Part shown: one piece after another, positions 17,364 through 27,147 of the stretch | Layout of the letters: the number at the start of each line of letters is the position of its first letter | Numbering within the stretch: position 1 is the first letter of the stretch | Assembly: GCA_964553105.1 (NCBI GenBank) | Contig: CAZKJO010000002.1 | Span: forward strand, 9,365-73,364 | Source of the DNA: Profundicola sp964553105 | GTDB taxonomy: Bacteria > Bacteroidota > Bacteroidia > Flavobacteriales > Weeksellaceae | Reading direction: 5' to 3' | DNA: 64,000 bases | Position numbers and translations under genes: made by a program | Notes under the pieces: generated by a model | The model's database searches: none | Told to the model about the DNA's origin: nothing | The model's input: the letters and a program-made list of their open reading frames with translations, nothing else

Positions 17364-17840
17364 TTAGAATCTAAAGTGTGAAAATGCTTTGTTTGCTTCT
17401 GCCATCTTATGCGTGTCCATTCTTTTCTTAACAGCTGAACCTTCTTCTTTAGCAGCAGCCAAAACTTCCGCAGCTAATTTCTGCGCCATTGATTTTTCGT
17501 TTCTAGCTCTAGAATATTTAATCAACCATTTCATGGCCATTGAAATCTTTCTATCTGGACGAATCTGCATTGGAATTTGGAATGTAGCACCCCCAACTCT
17601 TCTTGATCTTACTTCTACGTGTGGCATAACATTAGTCAATGCATCTTTCCAAACTTCGATAGCTGGTTTTTCTGCATCTTCTTTTCTCTGCTCTACAATT
17701 TCCATCGCATCATAAAACACTTTGAAAGCAACACTTTTCTTACCGTCTAGCATTAAATTATTCACAAATCTCGTAACTAACTGATCGTTAAATTTCGGAT
17801 CTGGAAGCAATATGCGCTTTTTAGCTTTTGTTTTTCTCAT
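17364..17840 (-). CDS. rpsG: 30S ribosomal protein S7
   Basis: S7 organises the 16S 3' domain at the E site. The 158-residue protein starts MRKTKAKKRILLPDPKFND, and has VTRFVNNLMLDGKKSVAFKVFYDA-type core, VRSRRVGGATFQIPMQIRP and the C-terminal KKRMDTHKMAEANKAFSHFRF. It lies 19 bases after rpsL. Confidence 0.98.
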   Translation of the reverse strand: MRKTKAKKRILLPDPKFNDQLVTRFVNNLMLDGKKSVAFKVFYDAMEIVEQRKEDAEKPAIEVWKDALTNVMPHVEVRSRRVGGATFQIPMQIRPDRKISMAMKWLIKYSRARNEKSMAQKLAAEVLAAAKEEGSAVKKRMDTHKMAEANKAFSHFRF

Positions 17841-17859
17841 TTCTTTCTAAGGTTTTAAG

Positions 17860-18234
17860 TTATTTTTTAGGACGTTTAGCTCCATACTTACTTCTACGTT
17901 GCAAACGACCACTCACTCCAGCAGTGTCCAATGCACCGCGTACGATGTGATAACGCACACCTGGTAAATCTTTTACCCTTCCTCCTCTCACCAATACTAT
18001 CGAGTGCTCCTGAAGATTGTGTCCTTCTCCTCCAATGTAAGCGTTTACTTCCTTACCATTGGTTAATCGAACTCTGGCAACTTTTCTCATTGCTGAATTC
18101 GGTTTCTTAGGTGTCGTTGTATATACACGAGTACATACTCCACGACGTTGTGGACATCCCTCCAAAGCAGCCGATTTGCTCTTCTTAGTGAGTGTTTTTC
18201 TACCTTTTCTAACTAATTGTTGTATTGTTGGCAT
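17860..18234 (-). CDS. rpsL: 30S ribosomal protein S12
   Basis: S12 controls decoding accuracy. The ATG at 18234 gives MPTIQQLVRKGRKTLTKKSK and 124 residues, the exact usual length; an ATG at 18249 in the same frame adds five odd residues and is disfavoured. The streptomycin-site motifs TTTPKKPNSAMRKVARV and GGRVKDLPGVRYHIVRG both keep their Lys. It is the first gene of the str-S10 transcript. Confidence 0.97.
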   Translation of the reverse strand: MPTIQQLVRKGRKTLTKKSKSAALEGCPQRRGVCTRVYTTTPKKPNSAMRKVARVRLTNGKEVNAYIGGEGHNLQEHSIVLVRGGRVKDLPGVRYHIVRGALDTAGVSGRLQRRSKYGAKRPKK

Positions 18235-18283
18235 ATAATTAATATTCAATTTAAAAACAGGACTTTACCTGATTTTAGGGGTG

Positions 18284-18313
18284 CAAAGTTAAGAATAATT
18301 TAGTTTTACACAA
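18284..18313 (-). promoter_or_regulatory. Promoter of the str-S10 ribosomal transcript
   Basis: On the minus strand TAACTTTG (18291-18284) matches TAnnTTTG fully. A TTG (18313-18311) lies 19 bases upstream, one base short of a full TTTG. It is 50 bases before rpsL and points away from the divergent Omp85 gene. Confidence 0.6.
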
Positions 18314-18389
18314 GTGTTTGAATATTAATTTTTAATGACTTACCTATCTTTTATACTTAAATTCTTTTAAATTCGTTGTTTTATACCCC

Positions 18390-20000
18390 ATGATGAAGGT
18401 TAAAATACTTACAACAATCTTAGCAATAGCTTTCTCAGCGCTCTTCCTAAAAGGGCAAGATTGTAGTATCCTTCAAAATTCAATCGATCAAAATAAATTT
18501 GAAACAATTTATGCAGGAACTAAGTCACAAGCATTTTTAGATTCATTAAATCAAATTGGATATTATACGCTAAGAATTGACAGCACAGCCACCCAACCTT
18601 GTCGACTATATATTTCAAAAGGTAAACAATTCAAGAAAGTATTGATTAATTCAACACATCCTATAGTTTTAAATCAAAGTCAATACGATACAATACAACA
18701 TCTTTATTACACCATGGATTTTGAACAACTAATTGAAGGTGTAAAAGACAGCTTACTATATCAAGGGCAAGCTTTCGACGAAATTAACATTAAACCCAAT
18801 GGTTTTATTGGTGAGTTTGCTCAAGTTGATATTAGTATTAAAAATTCTAACAAACGTCAAATCGATGAAATCAAATTTATTGGGTACGAAAAAGTTCCCA
18901 AATTTGTTAGACACGAACTATTAATAAATAATAAAATATATAACGATCAAAGCATCGACAATATTCGAAAGAAGCTTGACGAATATGCTTTTTTAAATCA
19001 AACCGATACACCCCGAATTTCATTTACTAAAGATTCTACTATATTATATGTATATACAAAAAAGTTGCGCCAGAATTTCATCAATGGGATTTTAGGATTC
19101 GAAACAGATGAGGATAATAAATTAAATCTTCAAGGAAATGTTCAATTGAATTTAGTTAATACTTTTAATTACAATGAGCGCATTAATGTTGATTGGAAAA
19201 GCGGATTAAATAAATCGCAAAAATTAAGATTGGAGAGTTTTATACCTAACATTTTTAAAAACAAAATTGCCTACGAGACCAATTTAAATTTAACCAAACA
19301 AGATTCTACTTATTTTAAACTTGAATGGAGAAATGGATTGTTTTATCAACTTAACCAAGACCATTATATAGGTGCTAATTATAGCTTAGCCAATTCTAAT
19401 TACATTAAAAATGATAATTCAGACTTTAAAAAAAGTGGTTTTGGCTTTAATTATATTTATGAGGACTTTTTATTTAATAAATTACAAGAAAATAAAACTT
19501 GGATTAAACTCTCCTCTACCTTGTGGAACAGGAATCTTAAAAATAGAGAGACTGAAGAAAGCCAACAGACAGAAGTTTCTTATTGGATTGAACGCCAACA
19601 AAGATTATACAAAAACCACTTTGTAAACTCCATTATTCAAGGAAACAATCTAATCCAGCAAGGCGAAATTTTAGAAAATGACTTATACCAAATTGGTGGA
19701 TTTAATAGCATTAGAGGATTTAATCAAAACTCTATATTAACACCTAGTTTCAATGCAATTTCATTGGCTTATCGCTACATTCCTAACAACAATATATTTT
19801 TCGAAGTATTTTCAGACCTAGCCCTAATCGAAGACAAATTAGGCGAGAACACAAGCTTTTTTAATTCATATGGACTAGGAATGCAATTCTCAACCAATTT
19901 TGGTTGGTTTCAACTGAATTATGCTTTGGGTTCAAATGAAACTAATTCCACTAATTTAACAGAAGGAAAAATTCATATCGGCATTAAAAGCTATTTCTAA
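18390..20000 (+). CDS. Omp85-family outer-membrane beta-barrel protein (BamA/TamA/ShlB type)
   Basis: A signal peptide (residues 1-22, ending LKGQ) is followed by a periplasmic part with one or two POTRA-like units (about residues 85-230; for example EIKFIGYEKVPKFVRHEL) and a C-terminal barrel of alternating strands ending in the aromatic GIKSYF. The motif IRGF at residues 441-444 in GGFNSIRGFNQ is the lid-loop VRGF/Y signature of the superfamily. At 536 residues it is shorter than BamA (five POTRAs) and nearer ShlB or TamA-like surface antigens. It could insert or export an outer-membrane or surface protein; the T9SS cargo gene follows on the same strand but has its own promoter. Substrate unknown. 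Confidence 0.8.
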   Translation: MMKVKILTTILAIAFSALFLKGQDCSILQNSIDQNKFETIYAGTKSQAFLDSLNQIGYYTLRIDSTATQPCRLYISKGKQFKKVLINSTHPIVLNQSQYDTIQHLYYTMDFEQLIEGVKDSLLYQGQAFDEINIKPNGFIGEFAQVDISIKNSNKRQIDEIKFIGYEKVPKFVRHELLINNKIYNDQSIDNIRKKLDEYAFLNQTDTPRISFTKDSTILYVYTKKLRQNFINGILGFETDEDNKLNLQGNVQLNLVNTFNYNERINVDWKSGLNKSQKLRLESFIPNIFKNKIAYETNLNLTKQDSTYFKLEWRNGLFYQLNQDHYIGANYSLANSNYIKNDNSDFKKSGFGFNYIYEDFLFNKLQENKTWIKLSSTLWNRNLKNRETEESQQTEVSYWIERQQRLYKNHFVNSIIQGNNLIQQGEILENDLYQIGGFNSIRGFNQNSILTPSFNAISLAYRYIPNNNIFFEVFSDLALIEDKLGENTSFFNSYGLGMQFSTNFGWFQLNYALGSNETNSTNLTEGKIHIGIKSYF

Positions 20001-20056
20001 AGTCTATAAAATTAGCTAAAATTCCTTGTTTAGTCTACATTTAATTTAACAGAATA

Positions 20057-20087
20057 CTTGCAAATTAGCTAAATAACGTTAAATTTG
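20057..20087 (+). promoter_or_regulatory. Promoter for the giant secreted protein
   Basis: CTTG (20057-20060), 19 bases, then TAAATTTG (20080-20087) fits the Bacteroidota consensus with one mismatch in the first box. Expected start near 20094, giving a leader of about 37 bases before the ATG at 20131. Confidence 0.65.
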
Positions 20088-20130
20088 TATGGAACAATTA
20101 TGAAATAATACTTTTAAATACTTTATAAAT

Positions 20131-23100
20131 ATGAAGAACTTTTACTTCTGGATGCTCACTCTGCTCTGCAGTACCATAGCATTCGGACAACTATCAGAAA
20201 ACTTTGAATCTGATATAACGACCCGTGGTTGGTCCTTATATCAAACTGATTCATCAGATCCTGGTTTTGTGCTTACTACCGCACAAAGCCAAAGTGGAAA
20301 CGCCAGCTATTATCACAACGATGAGTTTGTGGATAATGAATCTACGGCCTACATGGTCACACCGGCTTATACTGTACAATCTGGAGATGAATTCTCTGTC
20401 TATGTTAGACAAAACTATTCGGTTTCTTATTACAATTATTCAGGTATTGCTATCTCTAATGCTTCTGGAGACCCTATTGCCAACCCTGCCGACTTCGTTG
20501 AAGTTTGGGAAGCGGGAGCTGGTTTTGCAGAAGACTCTTGGGAACAAGTTGTTTTGGCTCTAGATGCTTATGTTGGACAAAGCATTTACGTTGCTTTTGT
20601 TTATACAGGAGATTTCGACCATGAATTTTATGTGGACAATATGTACATTGGAACTCCGTGTACCGCGCCTGTAGCTAGTCTTACTACTACAGCTGCCTGT
20701 GACACGGGTTCATATAACGTGAATGTTGATATTAGCTCTCTAGGTACTGCTTCTAGCGTTATCGTTTCTGATGACCAAGGCAATTCTCAAACAGCTAATG
20801 CGACAGGTACTCTTGAGTTCGGTCCTTACGCAAGTGGCACGGATGTAACCTTTACTTTAGCTGATGCAGATAATTCATCTTGTAATACAGCTTTAGCTAC
20901 TACTTACTTATGTCCTCCTGATAATGATGATTGCGCTAATGCAACTTTAATTAGTAGCTTCCCGCATTCAAGTTCAGAGGATGCAACGGGTGCTACCCAA
21001 GAAGATTATGTTTATTGTGGGCCAGATGGTTCTAATGACGGTGTTTGGTATTTAATCGAGGGTGAAAGCGCTCAATTTACTATTAACGTTACTTCGACTG
21101 ATTGGGATGCAGCTATTACATTACTTTCGGGAGCTTGTGGTGAATTAACTTGTATTGATTTTGAGGATAATGTGGCTTCTAACAACACAGAAACCATTAG
21201 CTTCATTGGTCAAGTTGGTGTTAATTACTACTTGAATGTTGGTGCCTATAGCGCTAATGCTGACTTACCTGAAGGTGCTTTTGAATTAGAAATTACCTCA
21301 GATGATATCCCTTGTGGTTCGCCTGCTAACTTGGCGGTTGCAGCTACCACAGACTTATCTACAGATGTTACTTGGCAAGGTGCAGCGGACAATGCTTCTT
21401 ATGACCTTGTTTGGGGCGAAACTGGATTTACTCCTGGTGCTAGCGCAAGCGCTTCTGGCTTAGGTGATTCTCCGTATACTATAACTGGTTTAACGCCAGA
21501 AACAACTTATGACCTTTATGTTAGAGGAAACTGTAACCCTGGATTTAGCGAGTGGGTTGGACCTGTTACATTTACAACCTTAGAGGAAGGTGCTATATTA
21601 GCTGGTACGGATTGTATCCACCCAATTTATGTGGATGCTTTACCATATACAACAACAGATGATACCTCCAATTATGGTGATGATTATGATGGAAGCCCAG
21701 GTTCGAATTGTAGTACAACAAGTAGTTACTTAAATGGTGATGACGTTGTTTATGCCTACACACCAACAGAAGACACTTCTATTGATATCAGCATGACACC
21801 AACAGGAACTTGGTCAGGAATATTTGTTTATGAAAATTGTAGTGATATTGGAGTTGCTTGTATGGCAGGTGTTGCCAATAGCAGCAGCACAACTGAAAGA
21901 TTAATCGAAGAATTAATTCTTACAGGCGGACAAACATACTATATTGTAATTTCCACATGGGCCTCCCCACAGACTGTTGGTTATACATTAAACATTACAG
22001 AAAACACATGTATTTCTGGATCTTTCGAATTTAATGCTATTGGAGCATGCGAAACAGATGAATACAATGTTGAAATTGTTGTTGACAACATGGGTAGTTT
22101 AGATAGCTATGAGGTCACTGACAGTCAAGGAAGTGAAATGCAAACGATTACTGAACCAGGAACCTATACATTTGGACCATATGACCAAGGTAATGCTGTT
22201 ACTTTTGACTTCGTAGCCAATGATTTGAATTGTAATTTCACGGAAACTATCAATTATTTCTGTCCTGCACCTAATGACGAGTGCGAGAACGCAATAGAAG
22301 CACCAGTAAATTCAGATTTCTCGTGTGATTTAGTTGTATCAGGTTCTACGATAGGAGCAACAGCTTCAGCGCAAGAAGATGATGTTGTAGGAACGCCTAA
22401 CAATGATGTTTGGTTCTCCTTTGAGGCAGAAGCTACTTCCCACAGGGTTACATTACAAAATATTGTTAATCTTGATGGTGGCACAACAACCGATATGGCA
22501 ATGGGCGTTTATGATGCTACCAATGGTTGCGAGGCCTTAGTTTTTGTTGATGATAGTGACCCAAATACTCTAAATTTAAGTGGCTTAACTGTAGGTACAA
22601 CCTACTTAGTTAGAGTTTATAACTGGTCTTCTACCGTAGCAAGTCATTCATTTGACCTGTGCATTGGAACACCACCATCTTCTGATTATGATATTGAGTG
22701 TGGTACACCATTGGAAATGACCTATTGTTATGATTCAAATGAGAACTTTACGTGGAACTTTGTTTCGACTACAGATGAGCCCGTAACAATTCAGTTTAAT
22801 GCAGGTGGTCTTGAAGATAATTATGATGTTATTCAAATTTATGACGGTGATGTTTTATTGTGGGATTCATATAATGCCAATCCAGATGGTACTCGATTTG
22901 ATTTAACTGGAACTGTCTTTACAGCGATGTCAGGTTCATTACATCTAAGTTTTACTTCTGATGGATCAGTTTCTTGTCAAGCTACTAGTGACATAGCTAC
23001 ATGGGACTTCACTGTTGAATGTGGTTCTGAGATTCCGATGGTAGATTGGGCAAATTTAGAAGGTCCAGAAAGCGGAGCTATTGAAGCTGGAGATGAATTC

Positions 23101-25422
23101 ATTGTTTACGGACAAGTATATGTAGAAGGTGTAACCGAGACCGATGGTCCTTCAGAGGACATATATGCCTTTGTTGGTTATAGCACAACAGACACAGATC
23201 CTGAAACTTGGGAAGATTGGGTTCCAGCAACCTTCAGTAGCCAAGAAGGCGATAATGATGAGTATATGGCAGATCTTGGAGCAGCTCTTCCGAGAGGAGG
23301 CACTTATTACTATGCCATGAGATATCGATTAGATTGGGGCCCATATTACTATGGTGGATACAATAGTGGAGAATGGGATGGAACGACAAATGTTAGTGGA
23401 ATATTAACCGCAGAAGCACCTCCGGGAACTATTTGTAGTAGCGCAATTGTTGTTGGCGAATTACCGTATTCAACTACGGATAACACAGGAAACTATGTAG
23501 ATGATTATGATGGAAGCCCAGGAGCTAACTGTGGTTCTACCAGTAGTTATTTAGGAGGGGATGATGTTGTATATGCATATACAGCTACTTCAGATACTTC
23601 TATCGACATTAGCTTAACTCCAGGTGGCAGCTGGTCTGGTATCTTTGTATACGAAAACTGTCAGGACATTGGGGTTGAATGCGTTGCCGGTGTTGCCAAC
23701 GGTGGTTCTGATGAAAGATTAATAGATGACTTCATTGTAACAGCTGGACAAACTTATTATATCGTAATTTCTACATGGCCTTCGCCACAAAGCATAGATT
23801 ATACGTTATTAATAAGTGAAAACACTTGTGTTCCAGGTGAGTTTACAGTTACAGCAACAGGAGCTTGTGATACTATGGAATTCTATGTAGACGTTGAAAT
23901 CACTGATATGGGAAGTTTAGATTCTTACGAAATCACAGACAACCAAGGAAGTGCTTCTCAAATAGCCACTGAACCTGGCACATTTACGTTCGGCCCATAT
24001 GCATCAATGACTGATGTTACTTTAGACTTAACAGCAGATGATGCCAACTGTAGTGAAACTGCTTCTGTAACTTATAGATGTCCTGGTCCAGGAGATACTT
24101 GTGAGAATCCTCTAATTGTTGATTCTTTACCATATGTTACCGATGATGATACGGCAAATTATGAAGATGATTATGACGGAAGCCCAGGAGCTACGGGTTG
24201 TACTACCACTGCTAGCTATTTAGGTGGAGATGATGTAGTATATGCATATACTGCAACTTCTGATACTTCTATTGAAATCAATATGTCGACATCTGCAACA
24301 TGGACCGGTGTGTTTGTATATGAAAGTTGTGAAGATATAGGGGTTGAATGCGCTACTGGTTTAAGAAATACGGGTTCAGGTGGAGTAATTATAGAAGATT
24401 TTGACGTTGTAGCAGGTCAAACCTACTATATCATCCTTTCATCTTTCCCTTCTCCTCAGTCTTACGAGTATAACTTAACCATTACAGAAAATTCATGTGA
24501 TCCAATTGAGTATAGCATCTCAACCACTGATCAATGTGAAACAGGTGAGTTCACGGTTACTATTGATGTAACTTCTTTAGGAACAAGCGAAACATTGTCA
24601 GTTTCTGATAACCAAGGCTCAGAAGCTCAAACGCTAACGGAAGCAGGAAGCTTAACTTTTGGTCCTTATACTGAATCTGAGATTATTGAGTTTGAATTTA
24701 CAACAGATGATCCAAACTGTTTTGAAACGGCTTCAACAAGCTTCACTTGCCCTGCAGCAAATGATGATTGCATGGATGCTACTGAGTTAGTAGTTGGTTC
24801 TTCTTTCACTGACAATTCAATTCTAGCGAATAACATGGGAGCGACTACATCTGAAACAATGCCAGCTCCTGGTTGTGCGTATTATCAAGGTGGAGAAGTT
24901 TGGTTCTCTGTGGTTGTTCCAGCATCAGGTAATGTAGTTCTGGAAACTAGAAATAGTAATTTAGATGCATTTAACGATACAGGAATGGCTGCTTATAGTG
25001 GAACTTGTGGTGCCTTAACTTTAATTGCTTGTAATGATGACGGTGGTGAAAACAACGGTTTCTACTCGCAATTAAGTTTAACTGGACAGACACCGGGTGA
25101 TACTATTTATGTAGCAGTCTGGGAATATGGTAATGATACAGAAGGTACTTTCTTAATTGGAGCTTATGATAGCACTATGGGTGTGAATGATTTTGCTGGC
25201 AGAGATGCGGTAAAACTTTATCCTAACCCTACTTCGAGTGAGTTGAACGTTAGCGGAATCGAACTTAACCAAGTTCAAGTATATTCTGCTTCTGGAAAAC
25301 TTGTTCCTGTGAAAGTGACTGGAAATATCGTTGATACGAGAAATCTTCCATCGGGTGTTTACTTCATTAGAATGACAGACGCTGAAGGAAAAGCAATACT
25401 TAGAAAATTCATTAAGAAATAA
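20131..25422 (+). CDS. Giant modular T9SS-secreted protein with internal repeats (1763 aa)
   Basis: Signal peptide 1-19 (ends AFG). Residues about 22-178 form a cleaved-adhesin/jelly-roll type domain (ENFESD, then YVDNMYIGTPC). Then come repeating modules: type B, about 84 residues, at about 179, 628, 1233 and 1456 (start near a Cys pair, core FGPY, end CP); type A, about 135 residues, at about 490, 1100 and 1321 (DDYDGSPG, GDDVVYAYT, QTYYIV); a PPC-like type C at about 265, 714 and 1544; a fibronectin III domain at about 396-485; and a CUB-like domain at about 856-965 (YDVIQIYDG). Residues 1690-1763 are a type A T9SS sorting domain (LYPNPTSSELNV, ending GVYFIRMTD...KFIKK). Likely a surface or released adhesin; no catalytic motif was seen. 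Confidence 0.85.
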   Translation: MKNFYFWMLTLLCSTIAFGQLSENFESDITTRGWSLYQTDSSDPGFVLTTAQSQSGNASYYHNDEFVDNESTAYMVTPAYTVQSGDEFSVYVRQNYSVSYYNYSGIAISNASGDPIANPADFVEVWEAGAGFAEDSWEQVVLALDAYVGQSIYVAFVYTGDFDHEFYVDNMYIGTPCTAPVASLTTTAACDTGSYNVNVDISSLGTASSVIVSDDQGNSQTANATGTLEFGPYASGTDVTFTLADADNSSCNTALATTYLCPPDNDDCANATLISSFPHSSSEDATGATQEDYVYCGPDGSNDGVWYLIEGESAQFTINVTSTDWDAAITLLSGACGELTCIDFEDNVASNNTETISFIGQVGVNYYLNVGAYSANADLPEGAFELEITSDDIPCGSPANLAVAATTDLSTDVTWQGAADNASYDLVWGETGFTPGASASASGLGDSPYTITGLTPETTYDLYVRGNCNPGFSEWVGPVTFTTLEEGAILAGTDCIHPIYVDALPYTTTDDTSNYGDDYDGSPGSNCSTTSSYLNGDDVVYAYTPTEDTSIDISMTPTGTWSGIFVYENCSDIGVACMAGVANSSSTTERLIEELILTGGQTYYIVISTWASPQTVGYTLNITENTCISGSFEFNAIGACETDEYNVEIVVDNMGSLDSYEVTDSQGSEMQTITEPGTYTFGPYDQGNAVTFDFVANDLNCNFTETINYFCPAPNDECENAIEAPVNSDFSCDLVVSGSTIGATASAQEDDVVGTPNNDVWFSFEAEATSHRVTLQNIVNLDGGTTTDMAMGVYDATNGCEALVFVDDSDPNTLNLSGLTVGTTYLVRVYNWSSTVASHSFDLCIGTPPSSDYDIECGTPLEMTYCYDSNENFTWNFVSTTDEPVTIQFNAGGLEDNYDVIQIYDGDVLLWDSYNANPDGTRFDLTGTVFTAMSGSLHLSFTSDGSVSCQATSDIATWDFTVECGSEIPMVDWANLEGPESGAIEAGDEFIVYGQVYVEGVTETDGPSEDIYAFVGYSTTDTDPETWEDWVPATFSSQEGDNDEYMADLGAALPRGGTYYYAMRYRLDWGPYYYGGYNSGEWDGTTNVSGILTAEAPPGTICSSAIVVGELPYSTTDNTGNYVDDYDGSPGANCGSTSSYLGGDDVVYAYTATSDTSIDISLTPGGSWSGIFVYENCQDIGVECVAGVANGGSDERLIDDFIVTAGQTYYIVISTWPSPQSIDYTLLISENTCVPGEFTVTATGACDTMEFYVDVEITDMGSLDSYEITDNQGSASQIATEPGTFTFGPYASMTDVTLDLTADDANCSETASVTYRCPGPGDTCENPLIVDSLPYVTDDDTANYEDDYDGSPGATGCTTTASYLGGDDVVYAYTATSDTSIEINMSTSATWTGVFVYESCEDIGVECATGLRNTGSGGVIIEDFDVVAGQTYYIILSSFPSPQSYEYNLTITENSCDPIEYSISTTDQCETGEFTVTIDVTSLGTSETLSVSDNQGSEAQTLTEAGSLTFGPYTESEIIEFEFTTDDPNCFETASTSFTCPAANDDCMDATELVVGSSFTDNSILANNMGATTSETMPAPGCAYYQGGEVWFSVVVPASGNVVLETRNSNLDAFNDTGMAAYSGTCGALTLIACNDDGGENNGFYSQLSLTGQTPGDTIYVAVWEYGNDTEGTFLIGAYDSTMGVNDFAGRDAVKLYPNPTSSELNVSGIELNQVQVYSASGKLVPVKVTGNIVDTRNLPSGVYFIRMTDAEGKAILRKFIKK

Positions 25423-25448
25423 TAAGTATTACTTTAAACTATAATTAC

Positions 25449-25477
25449 AAAGCCGCCTCCATTGAGGCGGCTTTTTT
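25449..25477 (+). terminator. Intrinsic terminator after the giant secreted protein
   Basis: An 11-bp stem (AAAGCCGCCTC at 25449-25459, GAGGCGGCTTT at 25464-25474) with loop CATT is followed by T residues to 25477. Confidence 0.95.
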
Positions 25478-25595
25478 ACGTATAAAATTTATTAAGACTC
25501 ATCGTATTCCATAATATCTTATGACTTAAGAACTTCATTAACATTTCAATAACTAAATACTAAGATACAAATACTGCCAACCTGACAGATTTTTG

Positions 25596-25603
25596 TATAT
25601 TTG
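25596..25603 (+). promoter_or_regulatory. -7 box before miaB
   Basis: TATATTTG matches TAnnTTTG. No clear TTTG lies 19 bases upstream. It lies after the TTG that would start the longest open frame (25593), so it supports the ATG at 25632 as the miaB start. Confidence 0.4.
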
Positions 25604-25631
25604 GCCTTTATTGATTCTTATCAGTATTCCC

Positions 25632-27071
25632 ATGCAAACAACAGAAAAAATCATAGACGAAAAGCGTCAAGGCGAAGCTTTAAACCTAACCACAGAAAAA
25701 AAACACGCTAAGAAGTTGTTCTTAGAAAGTTACGGTTGCCAAATGAACTTTTCGGACTCAGAAATAGTCGCATCTATCTTAGATAAAGAGGGTTATGCAA
25801 CCACACAAAACTTTGAAGATGCAGATTTAATTTTATTAAACACCTGCTCTATTCGCGAAAAAGCGGAGCAAACTGTACGTAAAAGACTAAGTCAGTTTAA
25901 TCAGGTAAAACAAAAGAATCCCTCTCTTACGATAGGTGTTTTAGGCTGTATGGCCGAAAGACTTAAAGACAAGTTTCTAGAGGAAGAGCATTTAGTAGAT
26001 TTAGTTGTTGGCCCCGATGCTTATCGCGATTTGCCGAATTTATTAAAACAAACAGATGACGGTCGTTCGGCGGTGAACGTTATTCTTTCTAAGGATGAAA
26101 CTTATGCCAATCTAAGCCCAGTTCGTTTGGGTGGAAACGGTGTTACAGCTTTTGTTTCTATTACAAGAGGTTGTGATAATATGTGCACATTTTGTGTAGT
26201 GCCTTTCACAAGAGGTCGCGAACGAAGTCGAGATCCTCACTCTATTCTCAACGAATGTAAAGAGTTGTGGGAAAACGGATATAAAGAAATTACTCTTTTA
26301 GGTCAAAACGTGGATAGTTATCTTTGGTATGGTGGCGGACTTAAAAAAGACTTTAAAAAGGCAACTGAAATGCAAAAAGCTACTGCAGTTGACTTTGCCA
26401 TGCTTTTAGACATGGTGGCCTTGGCCGTTCCCGGAATGAGAATTCGATTCTCTACATCTAACCCTCAAGATATGGGTCGTGATGTGTTACACGTAATGGC
26501 GAAACATAAAAATATTTGTAAATATATTCATTTACCAGTACAGTCAGGTAATACAGAAGTGCTAAAACGAATGAATCGTCAGCACACTAGAGAAGAATAT
26601 ATTGCTCTTATTGACGATATTAAAAGAATTTTACCCACTTGTTCCCTTTCGCATGATATGATTGCTGGTTTCTGTGACGAAACTGAGGAAGAGCATCAAG
26701 ATACTCTATCTTTAATGGAATATGTGAAGTATGATTTCGGTTATATGTTTGCGTACTCTGACCGCCCAGGAACACCGGCGCATAAGAAAATGGATGACAA
26801 TGTTCCTACAGAAGTTAAGAAAAGAAGATTAACAGAAATAATTAATCTTCAACAAAAACATTCTGCCGAAAGAATGAACTCTTACGTTGGAAAAGTTCAC
26901 GAAGTATTAATCGAAGGCGATTCTAAAAGAGATGACCAAGAGTGGATGGGAAGAAATACCCAAAATGCTGTTGTGGTCTTTCCAAAAACAGGACATGAAA
27001 AAGTTGGTGATTTTGTGATGGTAAGAGTAGATTCTTGTACTACAGCTACTTTATTAGGTGAAAAAGTCTAA
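25632..27071 (+). CDS. miaB: tRNA-2-methylthio-N6-dimethylallyladenosine synthase
   Basis: MiaB is a radical SAM methylthiotransferase that modifies A37 of tRNAs reading UNN codons. From the ATG at 25632 it has 479 residues. The UPF0004 domain (LESYGCQMNFSDSE; later NTCSIREKAEQ and VLGCMAERL) supplies three Cys for the auxiliary cluster. The radical SAM motif CDNMCTFC has Cys at residues 181, 185 and 188. A C-terminal TRAM domain (about 415-475, VGKVHEVLIEGDSKR) follows. An alternative TTG start at 25593 lies upstream of the likely -7 box. Confidence 0.96.
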   Translation: MQTTEKIIDEKRQGEALNLTTEKKHAKKLFLESYGCQMNFSDSEIVASILDKEGYATTQNFEDADLILLNTCSIREKAEQTVRKRLSQFNQVKQKNPSLTIGVLGCMAERLKDKFLEEEHLVDLVVGPDAYRDLPNLLKQTDDGRSAVNVILSKDETYANLSPVRLGGNGVTAFVSITRGCDNMCTFCVVPFTRGRERSRDPHSILNECKELWENGYKEITLLGQNVDSYLWYGGGLKKDFKKATEMQKATAVDFAMLLDMVALAVPGMRIRFSTSNPQDMGRDVLHVMAKHKNICKYIHLPVQSGNTEVLKRMNRQHTREEYIALIDDIKRILPTCSLSHDMIAGFCDETEEEHQDTLSLMEYVKYDFGYMFAYSDRPGTPAHKKMDDNVPTEVKKRRLTEIINLQQKHSAERMNSYVGKVHEVLIEGDSKRDDQEWMGRNTQNAVVVFPKTGHEKVGDFVMVRVDSCTTATLLGEKV

Positions 27072-27147
27072 GAAATAGTTAAAAAACGTTCTGAATTAAA
27101 AGAAAAATAGCTTTATTGCGTTATTATTAAAAGCAAATAATTCCTTT

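Noticed and set aside
22254..22484. Minus-strand open frame inside the giant secreted protein
   Set aside because: It is the antisense shadow of a repeat-rich gene, with no start signal or family match.
21604..24753. Repeats that might be a CRISPR array or transposon
   Set aside because: They are diverged, long protein-module repeats in one reading frame, without short identical repeats and spacers.
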